DNA of 64,000 bases from Geothrix sp. (GTDB taxonomy: Bacteria > Acidobacteriota > Holophagae > Holophagales > Holophagaceae). The translations under genes were made by a program, and so were the position numbers. Shown one piece after another: positions 1 through 7,619 of this stretch (position 1 is its first letter; every line of letters starts with the position of its first letter). The stretch covers positions 2,220,857 to 2,284,856 of the forward strand of contig NZ_CP126625.1 of assembly GCF_030219325.1 (NCBI RefSeq), in the 5' to 3' direction. The notes under the pieces are model-generated. The model had not been told where the DNA came from, did no database searches, and saw nothing but the letters and a program-made list of their open reading frames with translations.

Positions 1-144
1 TGCTTCATCGACATCCCGACCCTGCACACGCACGAGATCACCAACGTGGGCAGCCGGGATCTGCTGACCCTGTTCTGGAGCCACGAGATTTTCGATCCCT
101 CCAATCCGGACACCTACTCCGAGCCTGTCATCCTGGAATCATGA
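1..144 (+). CDS. C-terminus of CapF/FnlB/WbjC-type reductase (partial)
   Basis: Only the last 47 codons are present, ending in TGA at 142-144. The translated end contains HEITNVGSRDLLTLFWSHEI followed by FDPSNPDTYSEPV. This matches the C-terminal cupin end of the CapF/FnlB/WbjC family, bifunctional enzymes that act on the 4-keto sugar intermediate of UDP-N-acetyl-L-fucosamine synthesis. The stop overlaps the next start as ATGA, so the two genes are translationally coupled. The N-terminal SDR domain lies outside the window, so the family call rests on the tail and on the neighbours. Confidence 0.75.
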   Translation, partial: CFIDIPTLHTHEITNVGSRDLLTLFWSHEIFDPSNPDTYSEPVILES

Positions 145-1268
145 ATAAACTACGAGTCCTCACAGTGGTTGGAACACGGCCGGAGATCATACGGCTCTCG
201 CGGGTGATCGCGCGGCTGGAGCAGGATTTCGAGCACCGGCTCGCCCACACGGGCCAGAACTATGACTTCGAGTTGAACCAGGTCTTCTTCGAGGACCTGG
301 AGCTGCGCAAGCCTGACTACTTCCTGGACGCCGTGGCCGGCTCCCTGGCGGAGACCATCGGGAACATCATCACCCGCATCGATCAGGTGCTCGCCGAATT
401 CAAGCCCGACGCGCTGCTGGTACTCGGAGACACCAACAGCTGCCTGGCAGTCATCGCCGCCAAGCGACGCAAGATCCCCATCTTCCACATGGAGGCCGGC
501 AACCGGTGCTTCGACCAGCGGGTGCCCGAGGAGACCAACCGGAAGATCGTGGACCACACCAGCGACATCAACCTCCCCTACAGCCGGCTGGCCCGCGAGA
601 ACCTGCTGAGGGAAGGCCTCCCCACGGACCGGATCATCCAGACCGGCAGCCCCATGTACGAGGTGCTCCACCACGCCATGCCCCGCATCGAGGCCTCCAC
701 CGTGCTGTCCCGCCTGGGCCTCGTGCCCGGGGAGTACTACGTGGTGAGCTGCCACCGGGAGGAGAACGTGGACGCCGAGTCCAACCTCCGCCTCCTGGTG
801 GGCACCCTGAACCAGCTCGCCGCCAGCCGAGGCCGGCGGATCATCGTCTCCACCCATCCCCGCACCCGGGCGCGGCTGGACGCACTCGGGCTCACCCTCG
901 ACCCGCTTGTGGAGCTCCTGAAGCCCCTCGGCTTCCTGGACTACATCAAGCTCCAGACCTCCGCCGCCGCCGTGCTGTCGGACAGCGGCACCATCACCGA
1001 GGAGTCCTCCATCCTCGACTTCCCGGCCCTGAACATCCGCGAGGCCCACGAGCGCCCCGAGGGCATGGAGGAGGGGGCGGTGATGATGACCGGGCTGGGC
1101 TGGGAGCGGGTCGAGCAGGGGCTGGCCATGCTGGAAGGCGGGACCCCTGAGGGGCGCCGGACCTGCATCGTCCGGGACTACGTGGCCCCGAACGTGAGCC
1201 AGACCGTCTCCAGGTTGATCCTGAGCTACACCGACTTCGTCAACCGCGTCGTATGGCGCCGCCCCTGA
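141..1268 (+). CDS. fnlC: UDP-sugar 2-epimerase, FnlC/WbjD type
   Basis: 375 aa, the usual length for non-hydrolysing UDP-GlcNAc 2-epimerase family enzymes. It starts MNKLRVLTVVGTRPEIIRLS (nucleotide-binding GTRPE motif) and carries GNRCFDQRVPEETNRKIVDH near residue 120, a signature I associate with the WbjD/FnlC branch rather than WecB. It also has the SDSGTITEE motif near residue 280. The expected role is the last C2 epimerisation to UDP-L-FucNAc in the cytoplasm, for O-antigen or capsule. The start overlaps the upstream CapF-like stop by ATGA. A WecB-like activity cannot be excluded from sequence alone, but the FnlB and FnlA neighbours favour FnlC. Confidence 0.85.
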   Translation: MNKLRVLTVVGTRPEIIRLSRVIARLEQDFEHRLAHTGQNYDFELNQVFFEDLELRKPDYFLDAVAGSLAETIGNIITRIDQVLAEFKPDALLVLGDTNSCLAVIAAKRRKIPIFHMEAGNRCFDQRVPEETNRKIVDHTSDINLPYSRLARENLLREGLPTDRIIQTGSPMYEVLHHAMPRIEASTVLSRLGLVPGEYYVVSCHREENVDAESNLRLLVGTLNQLAASRGRRIIVSTHPRTRARLDALGLTLDPLVELLKPLGFLDYIKLQTSAAAVLSDSGTITEESSILDFPALNIREAHERPEGMEEGAVMMTGLGWERVEQGLAMLEGGTPEGRRTCIVRDYVAPNVSQTVSRLILSYTDFVNRVVWRRP

Positions 1269-1380
1269 GCCGGTACCGCCCATTGAAAGGCCCCATCCAC
1301 CACCGTCCCGCGAACCACCAGCGCCACCGGCCCAGGCGGGCCCGGCCCACGAAGGCGAACCAAGATCGATGAGGTCAACC

Positions 1381-2430
1381 ATGGCGCTCCTTGCCGACCT
1401 TTCCAAGAAGAAGCTCCTGATATCCGGTGGCACCGGCTCCTTCGGCAATGCAGTCCTCCGCAGGTACCTGTGCTCCGACATCGGGGAGATCCGCATCTTC
1501 AGCCGCGACGAGAAGAAGCAGGACGACATGCGGCACGAGTACCGCGATGGCCGAATCAAGTACTACATCGGGGACGTGCGGAATCCACGCAGCATCGCCT
1601 CCGCCCTGCGGGGCGTGGACTACGTGTTCCATGCCGCCGCCCTGAAACAGGTCCCCTCCTGCGAGTTCTATCCGGTGGAGTCCGTGCTCACCAACGTGCT
1701 GGGCACCCACAACATGCTGACCGCCTGCATCCAGGAGGGCGTGCGGAAGGTGGTCTGCCTCAGCACCGACAAGGCGGTCTACCCCATCAACGCCATGGGC
1801 ATCTCCAAGGCACTCATGGAGAAGGTGGTCGTTTCCGAATCCCGCAACCTGGACGAGGCCAGGACCACGATCGTCGTCACGCGCTACGGCAACGTCATGG
1901 CCTCCCGCGGGTCGGTGATTCCCCTCTTCCTGGACCAGATCCGGACCGGCAAGCCCATCACGGTCACGGACCCGGCCATGACCCGCTTCCTGATGCACCT
2001 GGACGTGGCGGTCGAGCTGGTGGAGTTCGCCTTCGAGAACGGACACAACGGCGACACCTTCATCCGGAAGTCCCCGGCCGCCACCATCGGCGACCTGGCC
2101 AAGGCCATCTGCAACCTGCTGGGCGTCGATGCCCCCATCCAGGTCATCGGCAGCCGGCACGGCGAGAAGCGGTACGAATCCCTGATGTCGAAGGAGGAGT
2201 CGGCCCGGGCCGAGGATCTCGGGAACTACTTCCGGGTCCCCGCCGACTCCCGCGATCTCAACTACGACAAGTACTTCACCGACGGGAACCCGGCCACGTT
2301 CCGCTTCGACGAGTACAACTCCGACAACACTGAGCGGCTCGACCTGCCCAGGATCAAGGAGCTGCTGCTGACCCTGGATTGCGTCCGGGAAGCCGTGCAG
2401 CAGATCCCAGACAGGGAAAAGGGCGGGTGA
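1381..2430 (+). CDS. fnlA: UDP-GlcNAc 4,6-dehydratase/5-epimerase, FnlA/WbjB/CapE type
   Basis: Extended SDR enzyme of about 349 aa. The Rossmann motif GGTGSFG lies near residue 18. The CLSTDKA strand is followed by MGISK where classical SDRs have YxxxK; replacement of the Tyr by Met is a feature of the CapE/FnlA-type inverting dehydratases. The role would be the first step of UDP-L-FucNAc synthesis. I chose ATG 1381 because GAGG lies 6 nt upstream; an in-frame ATG at 1369 lacks a good ribosome site. The gene order here is fnlB, fnlC, fnlA rather than the common A-B-C, and a 112-nt gap precedes this start, so it may have its own promoter. Confidence 0.85.
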   Translation: MALLADLSKKKLLISGGTGSFGNAVLRRYLCSDIGEIRIFSRDEKKQDDMRHEYRDGRIKYYIGDVRNPRSIASALRGVDYVFHAAALKQVPSCEFYPVESVLTNVLGTHNMLTACIQEGVRKVVCLSTDKAVYPINAMGISKALMEKVVVSESRNLDEARTTIVVTRYGNVMASRGSVIPLFLDQIRTGKPITVTDPAMTRFLMHLDVAVELVEFAFENGHNGDTFIRKSPAATIGDLAKAICNLLGVDAPIQVIGSRHGEKRYESLMSKEESARAEDLGNYFRVPADSRDLNYDKYFTDGNPATFRFDEYNSDNTERLDLPRIKELLLTLDCVREAVQQIPDREKGG

Positions 2431-2438
2431 CCCCGCCC
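2421..2438. terminator. GC hairpin between convergent genes
   Basis: A 7-bp stem (GGGCGGG/CCCGCCC) with a 4-nt loop spans the fnlA stop codon, in the short gap before the convergent lipoprotein gene end at 2480. There is no T-run on either side, so this is only a candidate terminator. Confidence 0.3.
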
Positions 2439-2479
2439 CTCCCCCATTCAGGCCCCACTCCCCCCCGGAAGCCGGCCTG

Positions 2480-4759
2480 TCACTGCGTCACGAAGTAGAA
2501 CTGGAGATCACAGTCCGTACGATTGGCCACGGCAAACAGATCCCAGCCCAGCCATCCGGTTCCGCTGTTGAACTGGGCGTAGCCATCGGCAAAGTAGGTG
2601 GTGGCCGGGAAGCCGTAGACGTTTCCCTTCTCGAGGGCATGGGTCGTGTGGACCGTATCCGCGGGAGAGCTGAGCACGAGGTGATAGCCCACACCTGCCT
2701 GAAGGGTCAGGGGCGTTCCGAATTTGACCGAGACCCACGCTTCGTTGGCGGAAGTGCTGCCGGCGCCACCCAGCGGGACCAGCACGGTGCCCTGGCCGAC
2801 CAGGGTCCCATCCGACTTCTCGATCGTGACGGTGAGGGGGCTGGATCCGCTGATCCGGTTGGCCCGCACGTTGATGGCTGTCACGGTGCGATCGACGCCG
2901 GAGACGGTGAAGGTCTCACGCACGGACTGCGTCCCTGAGATCGGCTTGGGGTTCACCCATCCGCTGGTGCTGGTCTGGCCAAAACCCTGGATGTAGCCCT
3001 GTCCCTGAGAGGCACCATCTCCGTAGGTCAACTGGATGGTGGGAGAGTAGCTGTGCGTCGATCCTCGGACGAAGGCGACCCATGCGCCAGCCGTGTTGGT
3101 CTCAAGCAGGCCCAGGTCTGTGTTCGACACCAGGGGCTGGGTGGATGTGCAGGCATTCCACATGAAGAGATGATCAAGGGAGATGTAGTTGACCGTGGGA
3201 TCCGCGTCCACGTTGGTGAAGACGACGTGGTAGAGCTGACCGGCAGTGAGGTTCGCCGGATTGGAGAAGGTCAGCAGGGGGAAGTAGTTGCCAATGGTGA
3301 TCGGCTGATTGTACTGAAGGGAGGCGAGCACGGTGCCAGAGGGGAGGTGGTTGCTGGAACCATCGTCCGTCTGGATCTGGATCACGATGTTGCCGCCGGT
3401 GCCCGCGCCGTAGCCGCCCTTGACGGTGCTCCAGATGAACTTGGGGCGAATCGATGTCAGGGTCCCGCTGTGCGTTGCGCGCACGCGGATGCTGGCCTTC
3501 CGGTTGACGGTATCCACGGAGCTGTTCCAGCCGATGACCTGATTTCCCAGGTCATCCGCATTCAAGCCGGATCCGTAGAACCCGGCGGTCTGGGCCGGGA
3601 CCGTGAGGACAGCAATGCTTTTCTGGGCGGAGGCGCTGATGGAGGAGCTGTTGGTGACGGTGCAGCCCAGCAGCAGGGTGCCCGCACCGCCCGCCGTGAA
3701 GGCAAGGTTGGTGGTTCCCTGGCCAGCACTGATGGTGCCGCCCGTGATCGTCCAGGCATAGGTGCAGTTGGACTGCGCCGGGATGCTGGCGAGGTTGCTG
3801 GTGGACTGGGCATTGACCTGGGAAGGGGCCGTGATGACGGGAGTCGCCGGAGCCGAGGCGACCACCTGGACCTGAGCTTGACTGCTGCTGTTGCCGACGC
3901 TGTTGGTTGCCATGCAAGTCAGGGTCAGGGTTCCAGCAGATCCCGCAGTGAAGGTCACCGAAGTGGAACTCGCTCCCGCGGTGATCGTGCCATCGACGAT
4001 GGTCCAGCTGTAGCTGGTGCTGCCCTCGGGCTGGGTCACGCTGGCCACCAGATTGGTCGCGCCCACGGTGGCACTGGTGGGGGCGGTGATCAGGGGAACC
4101 GCTGGAAGGGTGCCCTGGACCTGGACATGAGCGGTACTGCTCAAAGTCTGGGTGCCCGAGGTGGCCCGGCAGGTGAGGGCCAGCGTTCCGGCCTGGCCGG
4201 CCGAGAACGACACCGAGGTTCCGGTGGTCGGGCCCTGGATGGTGCCTCCGCTGATGCTCCAGGCATAGGTCGCGAAGGATTGGGGGTTCGTGGCACAGGC
4301 TGAAAGCCCCGTGGCGCCGGCGAGGGCCGTGGCCGGGGCATTGATGGTGGGTGTCTGAAGCGTCTGGTGATGGATGCGGATGGGTGCGGTGGCGGTCTTG
4401 GTGGTATCCGTGACGCTGGTGGCGGCCAGCAGATGGGTGCCCTCGGTCCCAGGGGCCGTGTAGGTCACGGTGTTTCCGCTCCCGCTGATGGTGCCGACAT
4501 CGGGATTGCCGTTCTGGATGCCGTCCACCAGCCAGGTGACGGCGGGGTTGGTGGTGCCGCTGACCTGGGCCGTCACGGAGAGAGGGTCCCCACAGATGGC
4601 GTCGGCGGGAGCCCCGGTCAGGCTCACGTTCACGGTCGCGGCCGGCGGCGTGGAGGTGCTGCCCGACCCCTTGGTGCCGCCCCCCCCACAAGCTCCTTGA
4701 ATGAGCAGTCCGGCAATGGCCAATCCCTGAAGTGTGTTGATGAAGTTTCCGATTCGCAT
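2480..4759 (-). CDS. Large secreted Ig-repeat lipoprotein (paralog 1)
   Basis: 759 aa from ATG 4759, preceded by GGAGGA at 5-nt spacing; an ORF extending further upstream lacks a site. The N-terminus MRIGNFINTLQGLAIAGLLI is a signal peptide ending in QGAC-GGGG, a slightly non-canonical lipobox (Q at -3), followed by a Gly/Ser linker. One bacterial Ig-like domain comes next, then three repeats of about 85 aa, each built on I-x-A-P...Y-x-W-x-I...G-T-I...F-x-A-G-x-A-G-T-L. The C-terminal region of about 370 aa (from FYGSGLNADDLGNQVIGWNS) is shared with the paralog at 7620-9608; I recognise no family. No catalytic motif is visible. Likely a cell-surface or outer-membrane-anchored adhesin or binding protein. 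It lies downstream of an NtrC-type regulator and has a sigma-54-like promoter (4783-4797), so it is the probable target of that regulator. Confidence 0.8.
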   Translation of the reverse strand: MRIGNFINTLQGLAIAGLLIQGACGGGGTKGSGSTSTPPAATVNVSLTGAPADAICGDPLSVTAQVSGTTNPAVTWLVDGIQNGNPDVGTISGSGNTVTYTAPGTEGTHLLAATSVTDTTKTATAPIRIHHQTLQTPTINAPATALAGATGLSACATNPQSFATYAWSISGGTIQGPTTGTSVSFSAGQAGTLALTCRATSGTQTLSSTAHVQVQGTLPAVPLITAPTSATVGATNLVASVTQPEGSTSYSWTIVDGTITAGASSTSVTFTAGSAGTLTLTCMATNSVGNSSSQAQVQVVASAPATPVITAPSQVNAQSTSNLASIPAQSNCTYAWTITGGTISAGQGTTNLAFTAGGAGTLLLGCTVTNSSSISASAQKSIAVLTVPAQTAGFYGSGLNADDLGNQVIGWNSSVDTVNRKASIRVRATHSGTLTSIRPKFIWSTVKGGYGAGTGGNIVIQIQTDDGSSNHLPSGTVLASLQYNQPITIGNYFPLLTFSNPANLTAGQLYHVVFTNVDADPTVNYISLDHLFMWNACTSTQPLVSNTDLGLLETNTAGAWVAFVRGSTHSYSPTIQLTYGDGASQGQGYIQGFGQTSTSGWVNPKPISGTQSVRETFTVSGVDRTVTAINVRANRISGSSPLTVTIEKSDGTLVGQGTVLVPLGGAGSTSANEAWVSVKFGTPLTLQAGVGYHLVLSSPADTVHTTHALEKGNVYGFPATTYFADGYAQFNSGTGWLGWDLFAVANRTDCDLQFYFVTQ

Positions 4760-4782
4760 TGGGTCCTCCGCAGCTGACTGAG

Positions 4783-4797
4783 GCAACGGGGGTACCA
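4783..4797 (-). promoter_or_regulatory. Sigma-54 (-24/-12) promoter for lipoprotein 1
   Basis: On the minus strand the sequence TGGTACCCCCGTTGC matches the RpoN consensus (TGGCAC-N5-TTGC) with GG and GC separated by exactly 10 nt. The predicted start point near 4771 lies just before the GGAGGA ribosome site (4769-4764) of the gene starting at 4759. The adjacent upstream gene encodes a sigma-54 activator with GAFTGA, which makes the assignment coherent. Confidence 0.65.
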
Positions 4798-4905
4798 CTG
4801 GAAAGCGATCAGATCACAACAGGTTAAACAACATGTTACGAGCATTAACAAATGCCGATCCGGCCTCCGGAGGGGCCTGGGGGTCGACCGTTTCTGAACC
4901 CTGGA

Positions 4906-4925
4906 TCCAGATTCTAGAATCTGGA
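4906..4925. promoter_or_regulatory. Perfect 20-bp palindrome, candidate activator site
   Basis: TCCAGATTCTAGAATCTGGA is a perfect uninterrupted palindrome that contains the stop codon of the NtrC-type regulator. Its centre is about 120 bp upstream of the -24 element of the lipoprotein 1 promoter, within the normal range for sigma-54 enhancer sites. It lacks a loop and a T-run, so a binding site is more likely than a terminator. Role inferred. Confidence 0.4.
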
Positions 4926-6269
4926 CGGCGCGGTCCCATAAGTCTTGAGCTTCTGGTAGAGGGTGCTCCGGGGGATGTCGAGCCGCTTGGCGGTCCGGTC
5001 CACATGGCCGCCCTCTTCGTTCAGGACCTGGAGGATGTAGTCCCTTTCCAGCTCTTTCAGGGTCAGGTTGGCCGCCCCCCCCGGCTTCGGACCGCCCGGA
5101 CTAGAGGCGAAATCCAGGTCCTGCGCCTCCACAATGGAGGACTTGGCACCCATCAGGGCCCTTTCCAGCACATTGCGCAGCTCACGGATGTTCCCCGGCC
5201 AGTGATGCTGCCTGAGTTTCATCAGGGCGCCCTGGGAGAGGTGCATCGATTCGCGGCCGCAGTCGCTGGTCAGGCGGTTGAGGAGGACCTGGCTGAAGGT
5301 GAGGAGGTCCTCGGCCCGCTCGCGCAGCGAGGGGACGAAGATCTGGATGGCGCTGATGCGGTAGAAGAGGTCGGATCGGAACCGCTGCTCCTGGACAAGT
5401 TGATCCAGTTTCTGGTGGGTGGCGGCAATCAGGCGGAAGTCCACCTTGCGGTCATGGACTCCCCCCAGGCGGCGGAACCGTTTCTCTTCCAGCGCCTTGA
5501 GGACTTTCGGCTGGATCTGCAGGTCCATATCCCCGATCTCATCCAGGAAGACCGTGCCGCGGTGGGCCGCCTCAAGCAGGCCGACCTTGTCGCTCGAGGC
5601 GCCGGTAAACGCGCCCTTCTCGTGCCCGAACAGCTCGGTCTCCAGGAACTCCTTGCTGAAGCCCCCGCAATTGAGCTCGAGCATCGGCTCGGAGGCCCGG
5701 GAGCCGTTCCGGTGCAGCCAACGGGCCAGCTCGCTCTTCCCCGTGCCCGTTTCGCCCTGGATGAGGATGGGGCTCTCGGTCGCGGCGGCGAGGCGGCACT
5801 GCTCCTCCAGGCGGTGGATGGCGAGGCTCTGGCCGATGAACGGATCCACCGCCCGCTGGGGCTGGTTCACGGACTCGCGGGCCAGCTGCTTCCTGCGATT
5901 CTGCTGGTTCTCGAGTGCCCGCTCGATGACCAGCAGGAGGGCCGGAAGGTCCAGCGGCTTCACCAGGAACTGCTCGGCCCCCAGCTGGATGGCCCGTACC
6001 GCGAGTTCGATGCTGGCATGGCCCGTCAGCAGGATGATGGGCACCCGCGAATCAATGGCCTTCAGCCTCGGGAGCAGCTCGAGGGCATTCCCGTCGGGAA
6101 GGGAGTAGTCCAGGGTCACGGCATCGTACACGTCGGCGCGGTACCGGATCTCGGCCTCGGCGCAGGTCTCCGCCTCGTCGACGGTGAACCCCAGGAGCTC
6201 CAGGTAATCGCGGATCGCAAAAACGATGATCTCATCATCGTCGACGACCAGGATTTTCGCTTTCGCCAT
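4914..6269 (-). CDS. NtrC-family sigma-54 response regulator
   Basis: 451 aa with three domains. The receiver (1-120) has acidic residues D10-D12 and phospho-acceptor D54 in VTLDYSLPDG. The AAA+ domain (about 145-370) has Walker A GETGTGKS at 172-179 and the sigma-54 contact loop GAFTGA at 219-224. The C-terminal Fis-type helix-turn-helix ends in TAKRLDIPRSTLYQKLKTYG. It should activate RpoN-dependent promoters when phosphorylated. The gene follows the sensor gene at 6310 with a 40-nt gap and precedes lipoprotein 1, whose upstream region has a sigma-54 promoter and a palindrome. Start ATG 6269 is preceded by GAGGG. Confidence 0.92.
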   Translation of the reverse strand: MAKAKILVVDDDEIIVFAIRDYLELLGFTVDEAETCAEAEIRYRADVYDAVTLDYSLPDGNALELLPRLKAIDSRVPIILLTGHASIELAVRAIQLGAEQFLVKPLDLPALLLVIERALENQQNRRKQLARESVNQPQRAVDPFIGQSLAIHRLEEQCRLAAATESPILIQGETGTGKSELARWLHRNGSRASEPMLELNCGGFSKEFLETELFGHEKGAFTGASSDKVGLLEAAHRGTVFLDEIGDMDLQIQPKVLKALEEKRFRRLGGVHDRKVDFRLIAATHQKLDQLVQEQRFRSDLFYRISAIQIFVPSLRERAEDLLTFSQVLLNRLTSDCGRESMHLSQGALMKLRQHHWPGNIRELRNVLERALMGAKSSIVEAQDLDFASSPGGPKPGGAANLTLKELERDYILQVLNEEGGHVDRTAKRLDIPRSTLYQKLKTYGTAPSRF

Positions 6270-6309
6270 GGGGCCCTCAAAACCATCTGGTTGCTTGCAA
6301 AGAATAGGA

Positions 6310-7440
6310 CTATTCCGATGGCAACATGAAGCTGATCCTCATGCCCCCCTCCGGGCCGGGGCCGGCCGTGAGCGAGCCGCCATGGGATTCGAAGATTCGC
6401 CTCGCCCCGGGCAGCGTGAGCCTGCCCAAGCCGGACATGCGGTAGTAGAAGGGCTCGAAGATGCGGGCCGGGTCGACCTGTTTCATCTTCGTGCCCGGGA
6501 AGTCCAGGTTGCCCGCAATCAGGCCCCGGTTCCCCTGGTGAGCCGCTGCCAGGTTGAGCACCACGCGTCCACCGGGCTGCTCCTGCTGGAGGATCAGGTC
6601 GATCAGGCGGATGAGCGCGGCCTGGAGGCCCTCGCCATCCGCCTGGATCCTGGGCAGGGCCCCTTCCGAATGGAACTGGAGATCAATGCCCTGCTTCGCC
6701 GCCAGCGGAGCGTTCCGCTCGACGGCCTCCCGCAGGAGCGGCTCCAGATCCAGGACCGTCCAGGAGAGCCGTTGGGGGTACCCGTACTCCTTCAGCTCCA
6801 CGATGAAGGTACCCATCCGATCCAGGCCCTTCCTGATGTTGGCTGCGTATCGGCCCACGTCCTCCAGCCCCGTGTACCTCGCCTCGAGGGCATCCAGGCT
6901 GGCCGAGATGCCAAAGATGAAGCTGCCGAGCTCATGCACGAGCCCGGGCACGAAGGAGGCCGCTGCGGGAGCGCGGAGCGTGGCCCGCGACTCGGACCTC
7001 TGGCGGTCCATGGTCACGATGGTCTGAACGTGCTCGGCCACAAGCCTCAACGCCTCCCGCTGGTCCTCGGACAAGCTGGGCGGCCCCTGGGACAGCACGC
7101 ACAGGGTGCCGAGGGCGCGGCGGCAGTCGTCCACCAGGGGCAGGGCCGCGGCGAGCTGCAGTCCTTGCGCTCCATGCCCACGGGCCTCTGGATCGAAGCC
7201 GGAGCCCCGGGACAGGGCCGGCTCCAGGGAGGCCGCCTGCTCGGTGGTGAGCCCGCAGCTGTCCCGATACCAGGTGCCCGACTCATCCTGCATGATCAGG
7301 GCCGCCGGCCCGCCCGCAAGAGCCGCGGCGATGAGGAGGGAGTCCCGCAGCATGTTCTCGGTATGGGATTCCGTGAACCCATGCCGGGGTGAGATGTCGG
7401 GCCGCGCCTGGCCCGGAAGTGGACCACCGTTGGCACTCAT
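6310..7440 (-). CDS. Cytoplasmic GAF histidine kinase with degenerate ATPase motifs
   Basis: 376 aa without membrane segments. Residues about 30-145 look like a GAF sensor domain. A dimerisation helix follows with the phospho-acceptor box FVPGLVHELGSFIFGI (H169). The C-terminal ATPase-like domain keeps ARIFEPFYY and FESHGGSL landmarks. The N-box, normally with two Asn residues, reads LIRLIDLILQQE, and the G1 DxGxG box reads DFPGT. The protein may therefore bind ATP poorly or act as a phosphatase or adaptor. It is the presumed partner of the NtrC-type regulator immediately downstream and sits between two paralogous lipoprotein genes. Confidence 0.75.
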   Translation of the reverse strand: MSANGGPLPGQARPDISPRHGFTESHTENMLRDSLLIAAALAGGPAALIMQDESGTWYRDSCGLTTEQAASLEPALSRGSGFDPEARGHGAQGLQLAAALPLVDDCRRALGTLCVLSQGPPSLSEDQREALRLVAEHVQTIVTMDRQRSESRATLRAPAAASFVPGLVHELGSFIFGISASLDALEARYTGLEDVGRYAANIRKGLDRMGTFIVELKEYGYPQRLSWTVLDLEPLLREAVERNAPLAAKQGIDLQFHSEGALPRIQADGEGLQAALIRLIDLILQQEQPGGRVVLNLAAAHQGNRGLIAGNLDFPGTKMKQVDPARIFEPFYYRMSGLGRLTLPGARRIFESHGGSLTAGPGPEGGMRISFMLPSE

Positions 7441-7619
7441 GGGTAACCCCCCTGGGAATCGGCTTCATGGCCCGGATCACCCGCCACTCGCGGCCGACCG
7501 GGGTCGGATCCGGCCCTCGACGGGCCGGCAGGTGGCGCCTGCTGTGGGTGCGAACGGCTTCGGTGGATCCCCTCACTCACTCATGGAACTCCCGTGTCAG
7601 CGCGGTTCAGGCCAGGACG

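Noticed and set aside
4840-4870. A second TTGTTAATGC-like -12 element upstream of lipoprotein 1
   Set aside because: The GG to GC spacing is 11, not 10; the element at 4783-4797 fits exactly.
7511-7529. Possible sigma-54 promoter or terminator before the sensor kinase gene
   Set aside because: GG-N10-GC is present but without TGGCA or TTGC context; the same bases form a 7-bp hairpin with no T-run. Chance match in GC-rich DNA is likely.
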